From Amorphochlora amoebiformis (taxonomy: Eukaryota; Cercozoa; Chlorarachniophyceae), in the NCBI GenBank assembly GCA_054601695.1, contig BAAHQB010000458.1, positions 1 through 64,000 of the forward strand: a stretch of 64,000 nucleotides of DNA, written 5' to 3'. This document shows positions 1 to 59,867 of this stretch, in pieces. A program made the translations under genes and the position numbers. A model generated the notes under the pieces. That model was not told the origin of the DNA. It ran no database searches and saw only the letters and a program-made list of their open reading frames with translations. Each line of letters starts with the position of its first letter. The first letter of the stretch is position 1.

Positions 1-58
1 TGTATATATGTATGTATATTCACATATGTATGTATGTGTGTGTAGATGTACACAGATA

Positions 59-101
<43 letters not shown>

Positions 102-127
102 GTAAGTGTATATGTATATATAATTTA

Positions 128-164
<37 letters not shown>

Positions 165-252
165 CTATTTGTAGAGATGACCCAAATGTTATCATACACA
201 TGCATGTATAAATATATAGTATATATTTATATATATATATATATATACATAT

Positions 253-302
<50 letters not shown>

Positions 303-322
303 GTGCATATATATATATATGT

Positions 323-359
<37 letters not shown>

Positions 360-578
360 ATATATATATATATAAAATATGTATATGTATATATAAATAT
401 ATCTATATCTATTTATATGTATATATGGATCAATACATATCTAGATATGTACATATATTTATAAATACATATCATATGTACATATATGTATTACTAACAT
501 ATCTATATTATATATATGTATATATATATATATATTTGTATATGTATTTTACATGTACATATTATGTATATATATACC

Positions 579-621
<43 letters not shown>

Positions 622-625
622 ATGT

Positions 626-657
<32 letters not shown>

Positions 658-694
658 TATTATATTTATCTACTTATACGTGCACGTATATAAT

Positions 695-757
<63 letters not shown>
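1..757. repeat. TA/CA microsatellite tract, no gene seen
   Basis: The stretch is almost wholly (TA)n broken by short (CA)n and (TG)n runs and occasional unique bases. Open frames here are Tyr/Ile dipeptide translations of the repeat and have no coding character. Confidence 0.9.
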
Positions 758-772
758 TGTTACACACTGACG

Positions 773-821
773 ATATTTTCCCCTTGTCCTTTGTCCACGC
801 GGTCCAAGAACTCCTCCGTTA
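773..821 (-). CDS. Possible isolated exon, minus strand
   Basis: On the minus strand a 49-bp segment lies between an acceptor (ttctccag) and a donor (gtgtgt) and reads [17 protein letters not shown] in one frame. It sits downstream of the minus-strand exon at 1153-1443, but the preferred frame does not match that exon's end phase, so membership of the same gene is unproven. No family recognised. The plus strand is also open here but lacks splice signals. Confidence 0.25.
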
Positions 822-1152
822 CTGGAGAATCATTTTCAAATCGGTTTTAAAAATAGAATGCACAGACATATTCGAATATTGTATTTGGTAAATACTGCTA
901 ATTCATCCATATGGTATATCGATATTACAGGGTCTGTAACATGAAAAGGAATGTTGAAAACAAGAATTGATTTGACCCCAATTCGCATATTTTGCCCACC
1001 TACCCATGATATAATACTTCAAATTTCCCGGAAAAAAAGTGTCAACGATCCGCCTCAACCCCAATGAGATCACAAACTCTCAAAGATCCCCTTACCATGC
1101 TGATCCCGGGGCTTGGGCCTAAACTGTGACAACCGACGCGCCCATTGTCCTC

Positions 1153-1443
1153 TTACCCGCTGGTCAGCCCCAATGATGAAAGCCATTCAAAATAATTGTC
1201 AGGACAGGCGAAATCTTCGAAATGAAAGCCCGAGTGTCCCAGAGTGGCCCGAAGGTATGTACCAGGGCTGGGGTGCGGGCCAAGCGAGAGAGCATCGTCC
1301 GGTGGTCCTCCTGGTTGGATGGAGACACGTGTACAACTGATGGCTTCTTTTTTTTTCATTTTGTCGGCTTCACAGAACCACGGAACCCATAAATCACTCC
1401 CGGAACCCACGGAATCCAAAACAGATTGCTGTGCTTCTGACAT
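1153..1443 (-). CDS. First exon of an unrecognised minus-strand gene
   Basis: Ninety-six codons run from an ATG at 1443 (MSEAQQSVLDSVGSGSDLW...) to a stretch reading DNYFEWLSSLGLTSG, where a strong donor (gg|gtaaga) occurs. The region is not microsatellite and has balanced composition and ordinary amino-acid variety. The next exon is uncertain. An acceptor near 938 (gttacag) would add a short in-phase tail ending PCNIDIPYG-stop. The opposite strand also has an open frame but no donor at a fitting place. No domain was recognised. The product may be a short soluble protein; function unknown. Confidence 0.4.
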   Translation of the reverse strand: MSEAQQSVLDSVGSGSDLWVPWFCEADKMKKKEAISCTRVSIQPGGPPDDALSLGPHPSPGTYLRATLGHSGFHFEDFACPDNYFEWLSSLGLTSG

Positions 1444-1458
1444 TTTAAACCCTAACCT

Positions 1459-2419
1459 TTAAATTCTGCGATAATAATAGACAGTTCCGCAGTCTGAAAC
1501 GCCAGCCGTGCTGCCTCGTGCCGTAAAAGGCTTTGGGCTGGCAGGCGCCATGTCTAACCCAAAACAGCCCCCAGACCCCAAGCCAAGCCCTGGAGGGACC
1601 CTTCTGGAGCACATGGGGGGGTGAGGGACTGATACATTTCCATCTTTGCGAAAAAATCGGAGAATTTTGCGGCTAGATCGAAGGGCAGGAGGGGATATAG
1701 GCTTTGGGGTAGGCGTTGGGTTTGTCACGTCGAAGCTTTATCTTGTATAATCGATTATGGCATAAGGGTGGGGTTAGTTCATGAATTTATAATGATGTAA
1801 GGATCTTGGAGTCCAGCGTAGGTACACTCTATCTCTTGGAACGATTTCCAATGCCGAATATTTATTTCCGAGCGAAATATCAGGTTAATTCCGTGTATTT
1901 TGGGCTTGGGAGGATGCTTTCGGCGCTGTCTCGACTGTATATTGGTGAGCTTCCAATATTCGTGTGCTATGGTGTACATATAAGCACTCTTTCGCATGTA
2001 TTTCTATTGCCCGACCCTAAATGAAAAGGTGTCGTCTTCTCTTGCTTGTGTTGTGGATGTATGCTTTCCCACACTAAATCGCGTGAGTCTACACGCGCTC
2101 ACTCCCACAAAAATTATGAAAACGAGCCTTTCTACTTCTCTACGTGCGTGTGTGTGCGTGTGTGACAAGTACGTCTTCACACTCCGAGCAGTAAACACAT
2201 CCGTACGCCCTCCCTCCAACGAACACGAAGAATTTCCCTCTCTATTCTTCCCCACATACAATATCTACACACTGATATATTCTCCAGTTATGTATTCCAT
2301 GGCTCCCTCATTGCAGCTCTCAGATCTCATGAATGACGATGAAGAGGAAGAGATAGAGAGAGAGAGAGGAGCGTGCAATCAGCAAGAAGAGAGATTCTGA
2401 GTTACTTTCCAACGTATAG
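1459..2419. other. Unique-sequence region, unassigned
   Basis: About 960 bp of balanced-composition DNA without long microsatellites. It lies upstream of the minus-strand ATG at 1443 and upstream of the ABHD17-like gene, so promoter and 5' exon sequence for both are expected here. Open frames exist on both strands (minus 1459-1728, plus 1996-2400, minus 1779-1997), but I could not tie any of them to splice signals or a family. Confidence 0.4.
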
Positions 2420-15081
<12,662 letters not shown>

Positions 15082-15177
15082 AGGTTGGAAGTATGTTTAA
15101 TGTGGATAATCGGATACCTTTTTGTTGATATATATATATATATGTAAATATATATATATATTTTGTATTATATTATA

Positions 15178-15228
<51 letters not shown>

Positions 15229-15281
15229 ATGTAATTATATATACATATTCATTTGCATATGTATATTTATGTATATATATT

Positions 15282-15324
<43 letters not shown>

Positions 15325-15357
15325 TCAGGTATGTAAATATATAAATATGTATATATG

Positions 15358-15398
<41 letters not shown>

Positions 15399-15461
15399 CT
15401 ATTTATGGAACTACATATATTAATATATATATATATATATATATATATAGATATATTCTAT

Positions 15462-15501
<40 letters not shown>

Positions 15502-15542
15502 GTTTATAAATACAATAAATGTATGTCATTATTCACGCACAT

Positions 15543-15648
<106 letters not shown>

Positions 15649-15685
15649 ACGTACAACATGCATATATATACTATAAATATGTATA

Positions 15686-15722
<37 letters not shown>

Positions 15723-15730
15723 AATATGCA

Positions 15731-15764
<34 letters not shown>

Positions 15765-15781
15765 ATATGCTAACAAGTAAG

Positions 15782-16671
<890 letters not shown>

Positions 16672-16707
16672 GTCATTCTCATCTTGATCTACATGTATGG
16701 GTGTTTT

Positions 16708-16769
<62 letters not shown>

Positions 16770-16776
16770 TGTGTAT

Positions 16777-16887
16777 GTTTATGTTCAAATATACCTAAAT
16801 ACATACAAATAACGAAATCTAGTGTAATCTTAGATTTCGTTATATGTATATATATATATATATATATATGTATATTTGAACATAAAC
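16777..16887. repeat. Nested inverted repeat (hairpin)
   Basis: The outer arms, 16777-16794 (gtttatgttcaaatatac) and 16870-16887, are perfect reverse complements. An inner pair, 16811-16821 (aacgaaatcta) and 16831-16841, is also perfect around a 9-nt loop. Together they can fold into a long interrupted stem. The structure resembles a small MITE-like foldback element or a structured RNA; no terminal target duplication is obvious in the flanking TA repeat. Confidence 0.75.
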
Positions 16888-16938
16888 AAAGATGTATATA
16901 GCCGTATATCTTTTGGCTTACGTCCTCGAGTCGGAGAT

Positions 16939-16976
<38 letters not shown>

Positions 16977-17041
16977 AATATATATATATTTTAATATATA
17001 TATATATATATTTATATACAGATATAAACATAAATACACAT

Positions 17042-17093
<52 letters not shown>

Positions 17094-17094
17094 C

Positions 17095-18210
<1,116 letters not shown>

Positions 18211-18214
18211 CAAT

Positions 18215-18369
18215 ATAAAATCTCTCCACAGATCTCAGCCTCACGCTCTCAAATTGGAATTCAAAGTATCTCGTCAATTCCTAACCCAGATCCGAAAAAC
18301 AAAGGCCTCTTAGGGTAATTTACACACACACACACACACGCACAGAGAGAGAGAGAGAGATAGAGAGAA

Positions 18370-18419
<50 letters not shown>

Positions 18420-18649
18420 GAATGGTGTTGGTGACAAGAATGAGAGAAAAAAGTAAAGTCAGTGTGAGAGATAGCTGAAAAGACAGAGAGATAGCTATAG
18501 TTACGCGGAGATCATAGTATGTGGTTGATTGCCCTCATCCAGATATGAAAAGGCGAAAAGGGCCTCTTAGAGTAGTTTGAACACTCAGAACTGATGTGGA
18601 GAGTGAGGAGAACATGAGAGAAAGGAGAGAGAGAGAGCGAGAGAAAGTT

Positions 18650-18693
<44 letters not shown>

Positions 18694-18713
18694 GGAGAAA
18701 GGGAGAGAGAGAG

Positions 18714-18744
<31 letters not shown>

Positions 18745-18910
18745 GAGAGGGAGAAAGGGAGAGAGAGAGAGAGAGAAAGAGAGGGAGAGAGCAGAGTGAA
18801 ATATATAGACTGAGCGGACCTATTGATAAGGGGATATATCACACTATCATATCGAATTCTCACCCAGATCCGCAGTCAAATGGCTTGTTAGGGTAGTTGA
18901 ATAGGGGGAA

Positions 18911-18941
<31 letters not shown>

Positions 18942-19020
18942 GAGAGCGAGAGAGCGAGAGAGAGAGAGAGAGCATATATCTCATCAAACATAGGGGAGGG
19001 GAGAGGGGGCGAGACACCCC

Positions 19021-19111
<91 letters not shown>

Positions 19112-19130
19112 CACAAAGAAAGAGAGATAG
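18215..19130 (+). repeat. Tandem repeat of about 300 bp: unique 60-mer plus GA tract
   Basis: Three diverged copies of a segment containing cccagatccgaaaa, ggcctcttagggtag and tttgaac lie near 18250-18325, 18535-18590 and 18850-18905. Each is followed by a long (GA)n tract. The arrangement is a low-copy satellite-like array. Glu/Arg open frames over the GA tracts are repeat translations. Confidence 0.75.
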
Positions 19131-19331
19131 ATATCGGTAAGGGCTACAATCGTAACCTTAGTCTTAACTATTACGATTACCCTAACACTAAATTTATTTT
19201 CTTTTCTCTCTCTCTCTCTGGGTATGTATATATGTTATATATATATATATATTTGTATGTATGTATGTATATATATATATATATGTATTTCACATATATA
19301 TATATTATATATATATATATATTTCTATATA

Positions 19332-19380
<49 letters not shown>

Positions 19381-19439
19381 TTAAGATATAAAATCACTTT
19401 CTCTCCCTTTTTTTTGTTAATCTCAGTCCTTCTAGCCCC

Positions 19440-19735
19440 AACATTACCAACCCTAATCCCAACCCAACCCTAACTCAAATTCTAACTCTAACCTTACCCT
19501 AACCCTAACAATAACCAAACAAACTCTAACCCTAACCCTAACCCTAACCCTAACCCTAACCCTAAGTAAGACTTGCTGAACAGTCTGATCCTAATCCTAA
19601 CCTTAACTTTACCTAACCCTAAACTTCATAACCCTTATCATAACCCTAGCTCTAACCTTATCAGCCTTAACCCTAACCTAACCTAACCCAAATCTTATGA
19701 ATCTAGCCTAGCATTTAACACTTCCTAACCCGGAG
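19440..19735 (-). repeat. Interstitial telomeric array (CCCTAA on the plus strand)
   Basis: Perfect CCCTAA hexamers around 19520-19565 grade into degenerate variants (ctaatc, ccttaac, acctaac) on both sides. Degeneracy and the continuing unique sequence to the left argue for an old internal array, not a chromosome end. A GA-rich tract follows at 19736-19865. Confidence 0.9.
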
Positions 19736-19832
19736 AGGGAAAGAGAGAGGGGAGAGAGAGGAGAGAGCAGAGAGAAAGAGAGAAAGGAGAGGAGAATAGA
19801 GAGAGAGAGAGAGAGAGAAAGGAGAGGAGAAT

Positions 19833-19863
<31 letters not shown>

Positions 19864-19976
19864 GTAGGGGTATACGTATTGTTAATCTGTTTTTCGAAGG
19901 AATCCTTAAAATATATTCCAAACATATATGTATATATATACATGTATATGTATATATATATATATATACAATTATT

Positions 19977-20037
<61 letters not shown>

Positions 20038-20040
20038 TAG

Positions 20041-20085
20041 CGTTGGGATGAGTCACGAGATGCTGGGATATACCAGCCCCAGGAG
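20041..20085 (+). CDS. Possible single exon, plus strand
   Basis: A 45-nt island between acceptor atatcatag and donor gtttat reads [14 protein letters not shown] after one leading base and leaves two bases. TA tracts flank it on both sides, the usual setting of real exons here. No partner exons could be established with confidence, and the family is unknown. Confidence 0.35.
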
Positions 20086-20092
20086 GTTTATC

Positions 20093-20123
<31 letters not shown>

Positions 20124-20165
20124 TATAAATATGTAAAATATGTATATAAACACATTATATATATA

Positions 20166-20236
<71 letters not shown>

Positions 20237-20308
20237 CATCTATGTATTTTATGTTGCATATACGTCCTCACATAGTATATATATAGAGATATATAATATA
20301 TATATGTA

Positions 20309-20428
<120 letters not shown>

Positions 20429-20429
20429 G

Positions 20430-20502
<73 letters not shown>

Positions 20503-20512
20503 CATATATATA

Positions 20513-20557
<45 letters not shown>

Positions 20558-20639
20558 AAATATAAACCATTAGTACATAATATATATATATATATATATA
20601 CATAGAGAGAGAGAGAGAGAGACAATCATATATATCATC

Positions 20640-20926
20640 CCTTATTGTCCCTAACCTAGCTAACATACTTTCCGACAGCGGTATGCGCCCCAGTTCCGAC
20701 AGTAAGGCGTCCTGGTGATACCCGTCACGTATCGTGACACCTATTTTTCTGATTCGCGTCACGGATCGTGACACTTATTTCGACCTCTTGGACTTCTGAC
20801 GCTGCAACATATATAGCAAGGCCTAAGTGTAGTAAGTCCATTGTAAAGTCTAACAATAGTAAGTATGGAGTTAGTTGGAATTCATCCATATCTTGTAGAT
20901 AAGGATGATATTTTAGATATTGCGCA

Positions 20927-20976
<50 letters not shown>

Positions 20977-21248
20977 ATATATCTATATCTCCATGGCTGG
21001 CTGAAGAGATGCGATTCGAGAGTTGGAATTAATATCATATATACGGTGTACATGTTGTTGAATCCAGAGGAGATGTAATATGATGTATCTAATGTATATG
21101 TGATGCATCAGTTCACTAGATAATATGCTACTGTTAGATGCATGAATCAAAGAATCTCGAAATAACTATCTGAGATTATTTAGTTTTTGTTGGTAACTTG
21201 ATATTATTTATACATAGTATAATTATATATCATATGATACAAATACTA

Positions 21249-21301
<53 letters not shown>

Positions 21302-22163
21302 CACATGTAAACTAAGTGTATAAATAATTATAATGCCACCACTATATATGTATATTATATATATATATACTCGATATACATGTACATATATTATACATGT
21401 ATGATCTAGATAATACACACATATACACAATGTATTATATCACACACACTGAGACACACAAACACACACACACATCCGTACGTGTGTGTGCGTATCTGAC
21501 AATATAAATTAATATGCAAAACTCACGCAATATTGATACGCCACTACTTGCACTAAAACCCCTAAACGCCGAACACCATCGCTCTGACACCAACACCACA
21601 CCAACACGACCCAACCAGCCAATCTTCTAATATTCCACCCACATGAGTAGTGCTTGAGAAGCGGAAACCGACACCTCACTGCCCCTCCCTTAGCCACTCT
21701 GCGCACCCCGTCCAACACTTCACAAGCATCGAACAAGGCCCTTGGCCGTCTCACCCGTGGCCACGCGCCCGCGCGGCACAGACGCCACTGACGACACGCC
21801 ACGGGCACCCGGACATTCTGAGCAAGTGGTCGGGGGGCTTGAGAATTTGTGCCGCTCTAAAGTATTAAAGGGTATGACATTCTGAGCTTTTCGCCGCTCG
21901 GTATGACTGTGGCAAGTGAAGTTTTGTAGCTCTTTTTGCTTCGAGGGTATGCTCTCAGGGGGTATGTAGAGATCGTCTATAAGTAGTGATAAGCTTGACT
22001 TGAGCGCCCGTTTTTTGCACGATGTGGTTTAGGCGAAATTGACTCTTGATAACTCGAGCGTTTTTTTGCGATCACGCGAACCCACTTCCGAAGTGCAGGC
22101 CACCGTACCCCCGGTCCGCGCGACTTACGCTTCGCCGAAAAGCGAACGCCCAGTTATCATATA
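20640..22163. other. Gene-poor region upstream of the C2H2 gene
   Basis: At 20720-20780 two near-palindromic boxes (cgtcacgtatcgtgacac and cgtcacggatcgtgacac) resemble the cgtgacgtcacg core of the SINE-like element. From about 21500 GC content rises markedly and TA tracts vanish, continuing into the intronless C2H2 gene; its promoter is expected at 21850-22163. Open frames at 21509-21868 on both strands are probably chance frames in GC-richer DNA. Confidence 0.5.
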
Positions 22164-22979
22164 ATGCAGGCCAAACGATATCACGAGATCCTGGGCTTTG
22201 AAGAGGGCTTCTGCAAACGGAGACGCCTGGAGGATCCATTTCCCTTCACCATGACGCCCCCGCCGGCGCCCATCATGATTCCGCGCGGGTTTTCAGCGGC
22301 GAACATTGGCAGAACCAAGACACCGAAGCGGGTGGTTTGCCGGGCCTTATGCATCGAGAAGGACGATGTACGCGAAGCGATCGTCATAGAGAAGTACGCA
22401 AGGGGCTCGAGCGGCTTTGGTTTCGTCGCGATCAAGTCTGAGGCCCAGGCGGATTCGGGAAGTATCGGCAGTGTAGATGATTCTGCTTGCAACCCCAGTT
22501 CCGACCCGCCAGCAAGCTTGCCCATGGAAGCGAAGAGCTCCAAAGCTAGCGGAAACTGCAAGGCGCGTCGTCGTCGATGGTTTCGCTGCCTGATTTGCAA
22601 GAAGAACTTCTCGCAACGATCGAATGTCGTCGCCCACGTCCGCGTCCACACAGGAGAGCGACCATTCTCCTGCAAGACATGCTCGCGGTCGTTTTCTCAA
22701 AAATCCAACCTTAGGCGCCATGAGCGGACGCATCGCAACAAACCATCCATGACGAGCAGATCGTCCATAGCCGCGGTCTCATATGGGTTGGGCGTCGGGC
22801 CTAAGTTTCATACTGGAGGTTTCGCCGCAGGCCAGCTTTTTCACGCTGGAGGACTCGAATGGGGCTCTGAGGGGGATTCTCCGCCGATAAAGTCCACATA
22901 CTCGCCGCTGGATGACACGTCTCGATTTCTCCTTCCCTTTTGCCTCAAAGGCGACTTTAGTCTTCAAAATATGCATTGA
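22164..22979 (+). CDS. Two-finger C2H2 zinc-finger protein, single exon
   Basis: A 271-residue intronless frame from ATG at 22164. The N-terminal third is Pro/Arg-containing ([33 protein letters not shown]). Two adjacent classical C2H2 fingers lie at about residues 139-190: C-L-I-C with H-V-R-V-H, and C-K-T-C with H-E-R-T-H, joined by a TGERPF linker typical of DNA-binding tandem fingers. A basic run (CKARRRRWF) precedes finger 1. The rest looks disordered. Likely a nuclear sequence-specific DNA-binding regulator; target unknown. Lack of introns and higher GC set it apart from every other gene in the window, which suggests a retrocopy or recent gain. An overlapping minus-strand frame (22181-22675) is a shadow. 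Confidence 0.88.
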   Translation: MQAKRYHEILGFEEGFCKRRRLEDPFPFTMTPPPAPIMIPRGFSAANIGRTKTPKRVVCRALCIEKDDVREAIVIEKYARGSSGFGFVAIKSEAQADSGSIGSVDDSACNPSSDPPASLPMEAKSSKASGNCKARRRRWFRCLICKKNFSQRSNVVAHVRVHTGERPFSCKTCSRSFSQKSNLRRHERTHRNKPSMTSRSSIAAVSYGLGVGPKFHTGGFAAGQLFHAGGLEWGSEGDSPPIKSTYSPLDDTSRFLLPFCLKGDFSLQNMH

Positions 22980-23967
22980 CTGTTCGCCAGGCGATCGTGT
23001 TGTATGAGACCCAGATCGCAATCTTTCATCCACGGTTATTATTAAATCCTGAAATTTAACCCTTGGATTTGTCTGGGAGCTGGGCGCCAGATCAATCGAC
23101 GACTTTAACCCGTTCGTATTGGACTGTTCGTCCATGTCTATCACTCACAGTTCAGCTTGGGTAGCTGAAGGTTTTAGCTGATTTTTTTTGCTAACATTAT
23201 CACAAAGGTCGGGAAAAGTGCGCTTTAGTTTGCTTTAGCGGACCGACGTGTAAAATAGATTTGTAACAAGTTGCGAGTATATACATAACATATAATATTA
23301 TAATTTAGTTATAAAAAATAACTCTGCCGCATATATTGCATAAAATTATTGAGAATAATTATGCATTTAAATTAACCCCATTCAGAAATTGACCCGGCAC
23401 CAAACTATAAAATCTAAACCTAGACATTAATCTAGTTTATAGGATTCATTGTTCCGATGAGCTTTGTTCATTTAAAATTGAACTTGTCTCTAGTGTCAGG
23501 GTATCTAGGTATAGCTAGTCTGTTACTAGTATTAATCTAATGTCACAGTACTACGATTTGAGAATCTCTCAATAGTACTTGACTAATATATCATTTATCT
23601 TTATATTTTTTTCTTGATTGTATACTATGAGTCAAGCCAGTGTATACTTATTCTAGATATTTTCCTAGTATTTCTATTTTCACTCGCAATAGCTCTTACC
23701 GCTGTGTAGTGTGCTACGTACTAGGTGATGCACAGGTAACCCTAGATGCCTCGGTAATAGCAAGATTGGGCGGATCATTTATAATTCATGATTATATTAT
23801 AATAATTTTTATCACAATAATCCATATATATTAGCTAGATCAGTCAAATTAACTTTGTCTGACAATTAAGCCTTCTCAAACACCAGCGCCTCGTCGTACG
23901 TGAGCTAACCTAAACATTCATTTACTAAAATACTGTTTTGTTACATTCATTACACACACACACACAA

Positions 23968-24000
<33 letters not shown>

Positions 24001-24032
24001 TACATATATATATATATATATCTATACAGGTG

Positions 24033-24067
<35 letters not shown>

Positions 24068-24112
24068 GTTATATTTAATATACTTTTGTACGTATATGAT
24101 CTATATGTGCAC

Positions 24113-24177
<65 letters not shown>

Positions 24178-24240
24178 CGTTGTCTATGTATACATTTTCA
24201 TAACATTATTATTCAGATAACTCATATCAAAGAGCGACAG
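22980..24240. other. Region without a gene, 3' of the C2H2 gene
   Basis: AT-rich unique sequence to about 23930, then TA and CA microsatellites to 24180. The first few hundred bases would hold the C2H2 3' UTR. I see no convincing exon, RNA gene or repeat family here. Confidence 0.5.
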
Positions 24241-24254
24241 AAGATGACTAATAC

Positions 24255-27469
<3,215 letters not shown>

Positions 27470-27578
27470 CTATATATTTAATATATATTGTTATATATAT
27501 ATGTATGTATATATTGTATATATTATATATATATATATTTATGTGTATATATACATATATATATACATATATATATAT

Positions 27579-27611
<33 letters not shown>

Positions 27612-27628
27612 AGTATACATATATACAC

Positions 27629-27689
<61 letters not shown>

Positions 27690-27704
27690 TAATATATATA
27701 TGTG

Positions 27705-27757
<53 letters not shown>

Positions 27758-27892
27758 AATGTACATATATAATGTCTGTAAATGCGCATTATATTCTATT
27801 ATCTTTCATGCTAAAGTGTATTATCCCAGTATATAATGTATATATATACATACATATATACATACATGTATATATATATATATATATGTATA

Positions 27893-27943
<51 letters not shown>

Positions 27944-28006
27944 TGTGCGTCTACAAAAAAGCACACTATTCATACAAACTCTCATATGTATGTGTATATA
28001 TTTACG

Positions 28007-28040
<34 letters not shown>

Positions 28041-28094
28041 CACATATAAATATATATATATATATATATAATATAATATATACATGTAAGTATA

Positions 28095-35571
<7,477 letters not shown>

Positions 35572-36150
35572 TACGGAGGGATTAAAGAATGGTTGATGCG
35601 ATTTGGCAATAAATTGCCAATAATGAAAAGCTAAAGAGTTTGATACCTTTCGGTGGAGGATATACAGGATATATGTGTGAAAAAGAACTTCAGACCTACA
35701 GCAGGCTGTACTTTGCCATGGTAGCTCAGTAGAATTCGGCTTTTCTCCAATCCATTCAATATATTTTTGCAGCCTGTGGGAGGACAAAACTTGATTTGGA
35801 AAGTATCTCATGACCAAGTACAAACTTGGAAAAAATTCTGCTATTGACCATGCGGCTGCAGCAGTTTGTGAGCATTGACAGCATGATTTGGCTGGCTGTT
35901 CTGTTTAGCGCGCGTCCATACTCTGCAAGTGCAACCTGCGTTTAATATTCAGATATCAATGTTTTGATACATCGATATTGGAAAGGGATATCAGGATATC
36001 GAGTCTTTGTTGTCACTCAGCGTGACATGACGTATGACTCGGAATCCAAGCGTGACATCTTTCGTGACACGATGGCTCGTGAATAGCCCCCCTCCCAATT
36101 TATCGTATTTCTACTCCCTCCCCCATTTCTGGCCGTTCTATTCGATATAC
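35572..36150. promoter_or_regulatory. Divergent intergenic region / presumed bidirectional promoter
   Basis: This 579-bp, microsatellite-free interval separates the minus-strand ATG at 35571 from the plus-strand ATG at 36151. It contains repeated cgtgaca boxes at 36018-36075 (cgtgacatgacgtatgac, cgtgacatc, cgtgacacg), a CRE-like half-site family related to the SINE-like element. No clear TATA box was seen. The call rests on gene geometry. Confidence 0.5.
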
Positions 36151-48151
<12,001 letters not shown>

Positions 48152-48159
48152 CCCCCTCT

Positions 48160-48580
48160 TGTCTGCCTCTCTTTCTCTTCCCCTCTCTCGTTCTCTTCCC
48201 CTCTCTCTTTCTCTTCCCCTCTCTCTTTCTCTTCCCCTCTCTCTTTCTCTTCCCCTCTCTCTTTCTCTTCCCCTCTCTCTTTCTCTTCCCCTCTCTCTTT
48301 CTCTTCCCCTCTCTCTTTCTCTTCCCCTCTCTCTTTCTCTTCCCCTCTCTCTTTCTCTTCCCCTCTCTCTTTCTGTTCCCCTCTCTCTTTCTCTTCCCCT
48401 CTCTCTTTCTCTCTCTCTTTTTGCTTCTCTCTCCCTTTTTTCCTCTGTCTCTATGTGTCTCTTTTTCTGTATCTCTCTTCCACTCGCTCTCTCTCTCTCT
48501 CTTTTCTAGCGCTGTCTCTCTCTTCCTTTCTCTTTTTCCTCTCATCTCTCTCTCTCTTTCTCTCTTTCTCTGTCTCTCGC

Positions 48581-48628
<48 letters not shown>

Positions 48629-48895
48629 AGCGCTGTCTTTCTCTTTCTTTCTCTTTTTCTCTCTCATCTCTCTCTTCTCTATCTATCTATCTCTCTCTCT
48701 CTCCCCTAGCACTGTCTCTCTCTCATTTTCTCTCTCTCTCTTTTTCTCTCTCTTTCTCTCACCTCTTTCCCTCTCTTCCTGTCTCTCTTTCTGCCTTTGT
48801 TTTTGTTTCTCTCCCTTTTCTTGTTGTCTCTCTCTCTCTCTCTCTCTCCCTCTGCATTTCTTTCTCTCTGTCCCCTTTCTCCCTCTCCTTTTTTA
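48160..48895 (+). repeat. CT-rich array with an 18-bp tandem unit
   Basis: About 13 perfect tandem copies of cttcccctctctctttct (48175-48410) are followed by looser (CT)n. The motif tctagcgctgtctctctc recurs three times (about 48506, 48627, 48707) within the looser part. It begins 20 bp after the EF-hand stop codon. Phe/Leu/Ser open frames across it are repeat translations. Confidence 0.88.
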
Positions 48896-48993
48896 TGTAT
48901 GTATATATGTATGTATATAACCATATATATATATATATATATATATGCAGAGAAATGGGAAAAATGGAGATGTCTTAAAGAAAATCGCCCACC

Positions 48994-49047
<54 letters not shown>

Positions 49048-49145
49048 TTATATATCTACATATATGTATATATATATATGATATATGTATGTATATACAG
49101 AGAAATGGGAAAAATGGAGATGTCTTAAAGAAAATCGCCCGCCTT

Positions 49146-49227
<82 letters not shown>

Positions 49228-49280
49228 ATATACAGAGAAATGGGAAAAATGGGGATGTCTTAAAGAAAATCGCCCACCTA

Positions 49281-49331
<51 letters not shown>

Positions 49332-49384
49332 TCATATATCTGCATATATATATATATATATATAATATATGTATGTACATACAG

Positions 49385-57300
<7,916 letters not shown>

Positions 57301-57455
57301 TATATATATATATATATAGATATAGATATATATATATATAAATAAATATATACGAATATTTATATATAAGCATGATATATAATATTATACATAAATATAA
57401 TATATATATAGATATAATATATATATATATATATGTAAAAATATATATACACGTT

Positions 57456-57492
<37 letters not shown>

Positions 57493-57560
57493 ATATATGT
57501 TTGTATATGTGTAGATTATATACTATATTAGCTGGTACTTAAAACACATATCTACAACAG

Positions 57561-59618
<2,058 letters not shown>

Positions 59619-59867
59619 ATACTTTGCAGGACTGCGTATAAACCGATCATATAGTAAGTCGCTTTCGGCATGAGAACGTAGCATGTTATTTTGTAACAGC
59701 ACGTAATAATCCTTACGCCCGAAACCCGATTTGTAACTTCTAGAACATGAGCATACCGTGTCTCAGTTTGATTATACTGACGTTGCATAGCTTATGTACG
59801 TATAAAGTTAACCTAAACGTACTTGAATACTACAGTATATACATATATATAAAAATATACATATTGT

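Noticed and set aside
1113-1340. Plus-strand 75-codon frame
   Set aside because: Overlaps the longer minus-strand exon with ATG and GTAAGA donor; the plus frame lacks fitting splice sites.
22181-22675. 164-codon minus-strand frame within the C2H2 gene
   Set aside because: Shadow frame; the plus strand carries two complete C2H2 fingers with a TGERPF linker.
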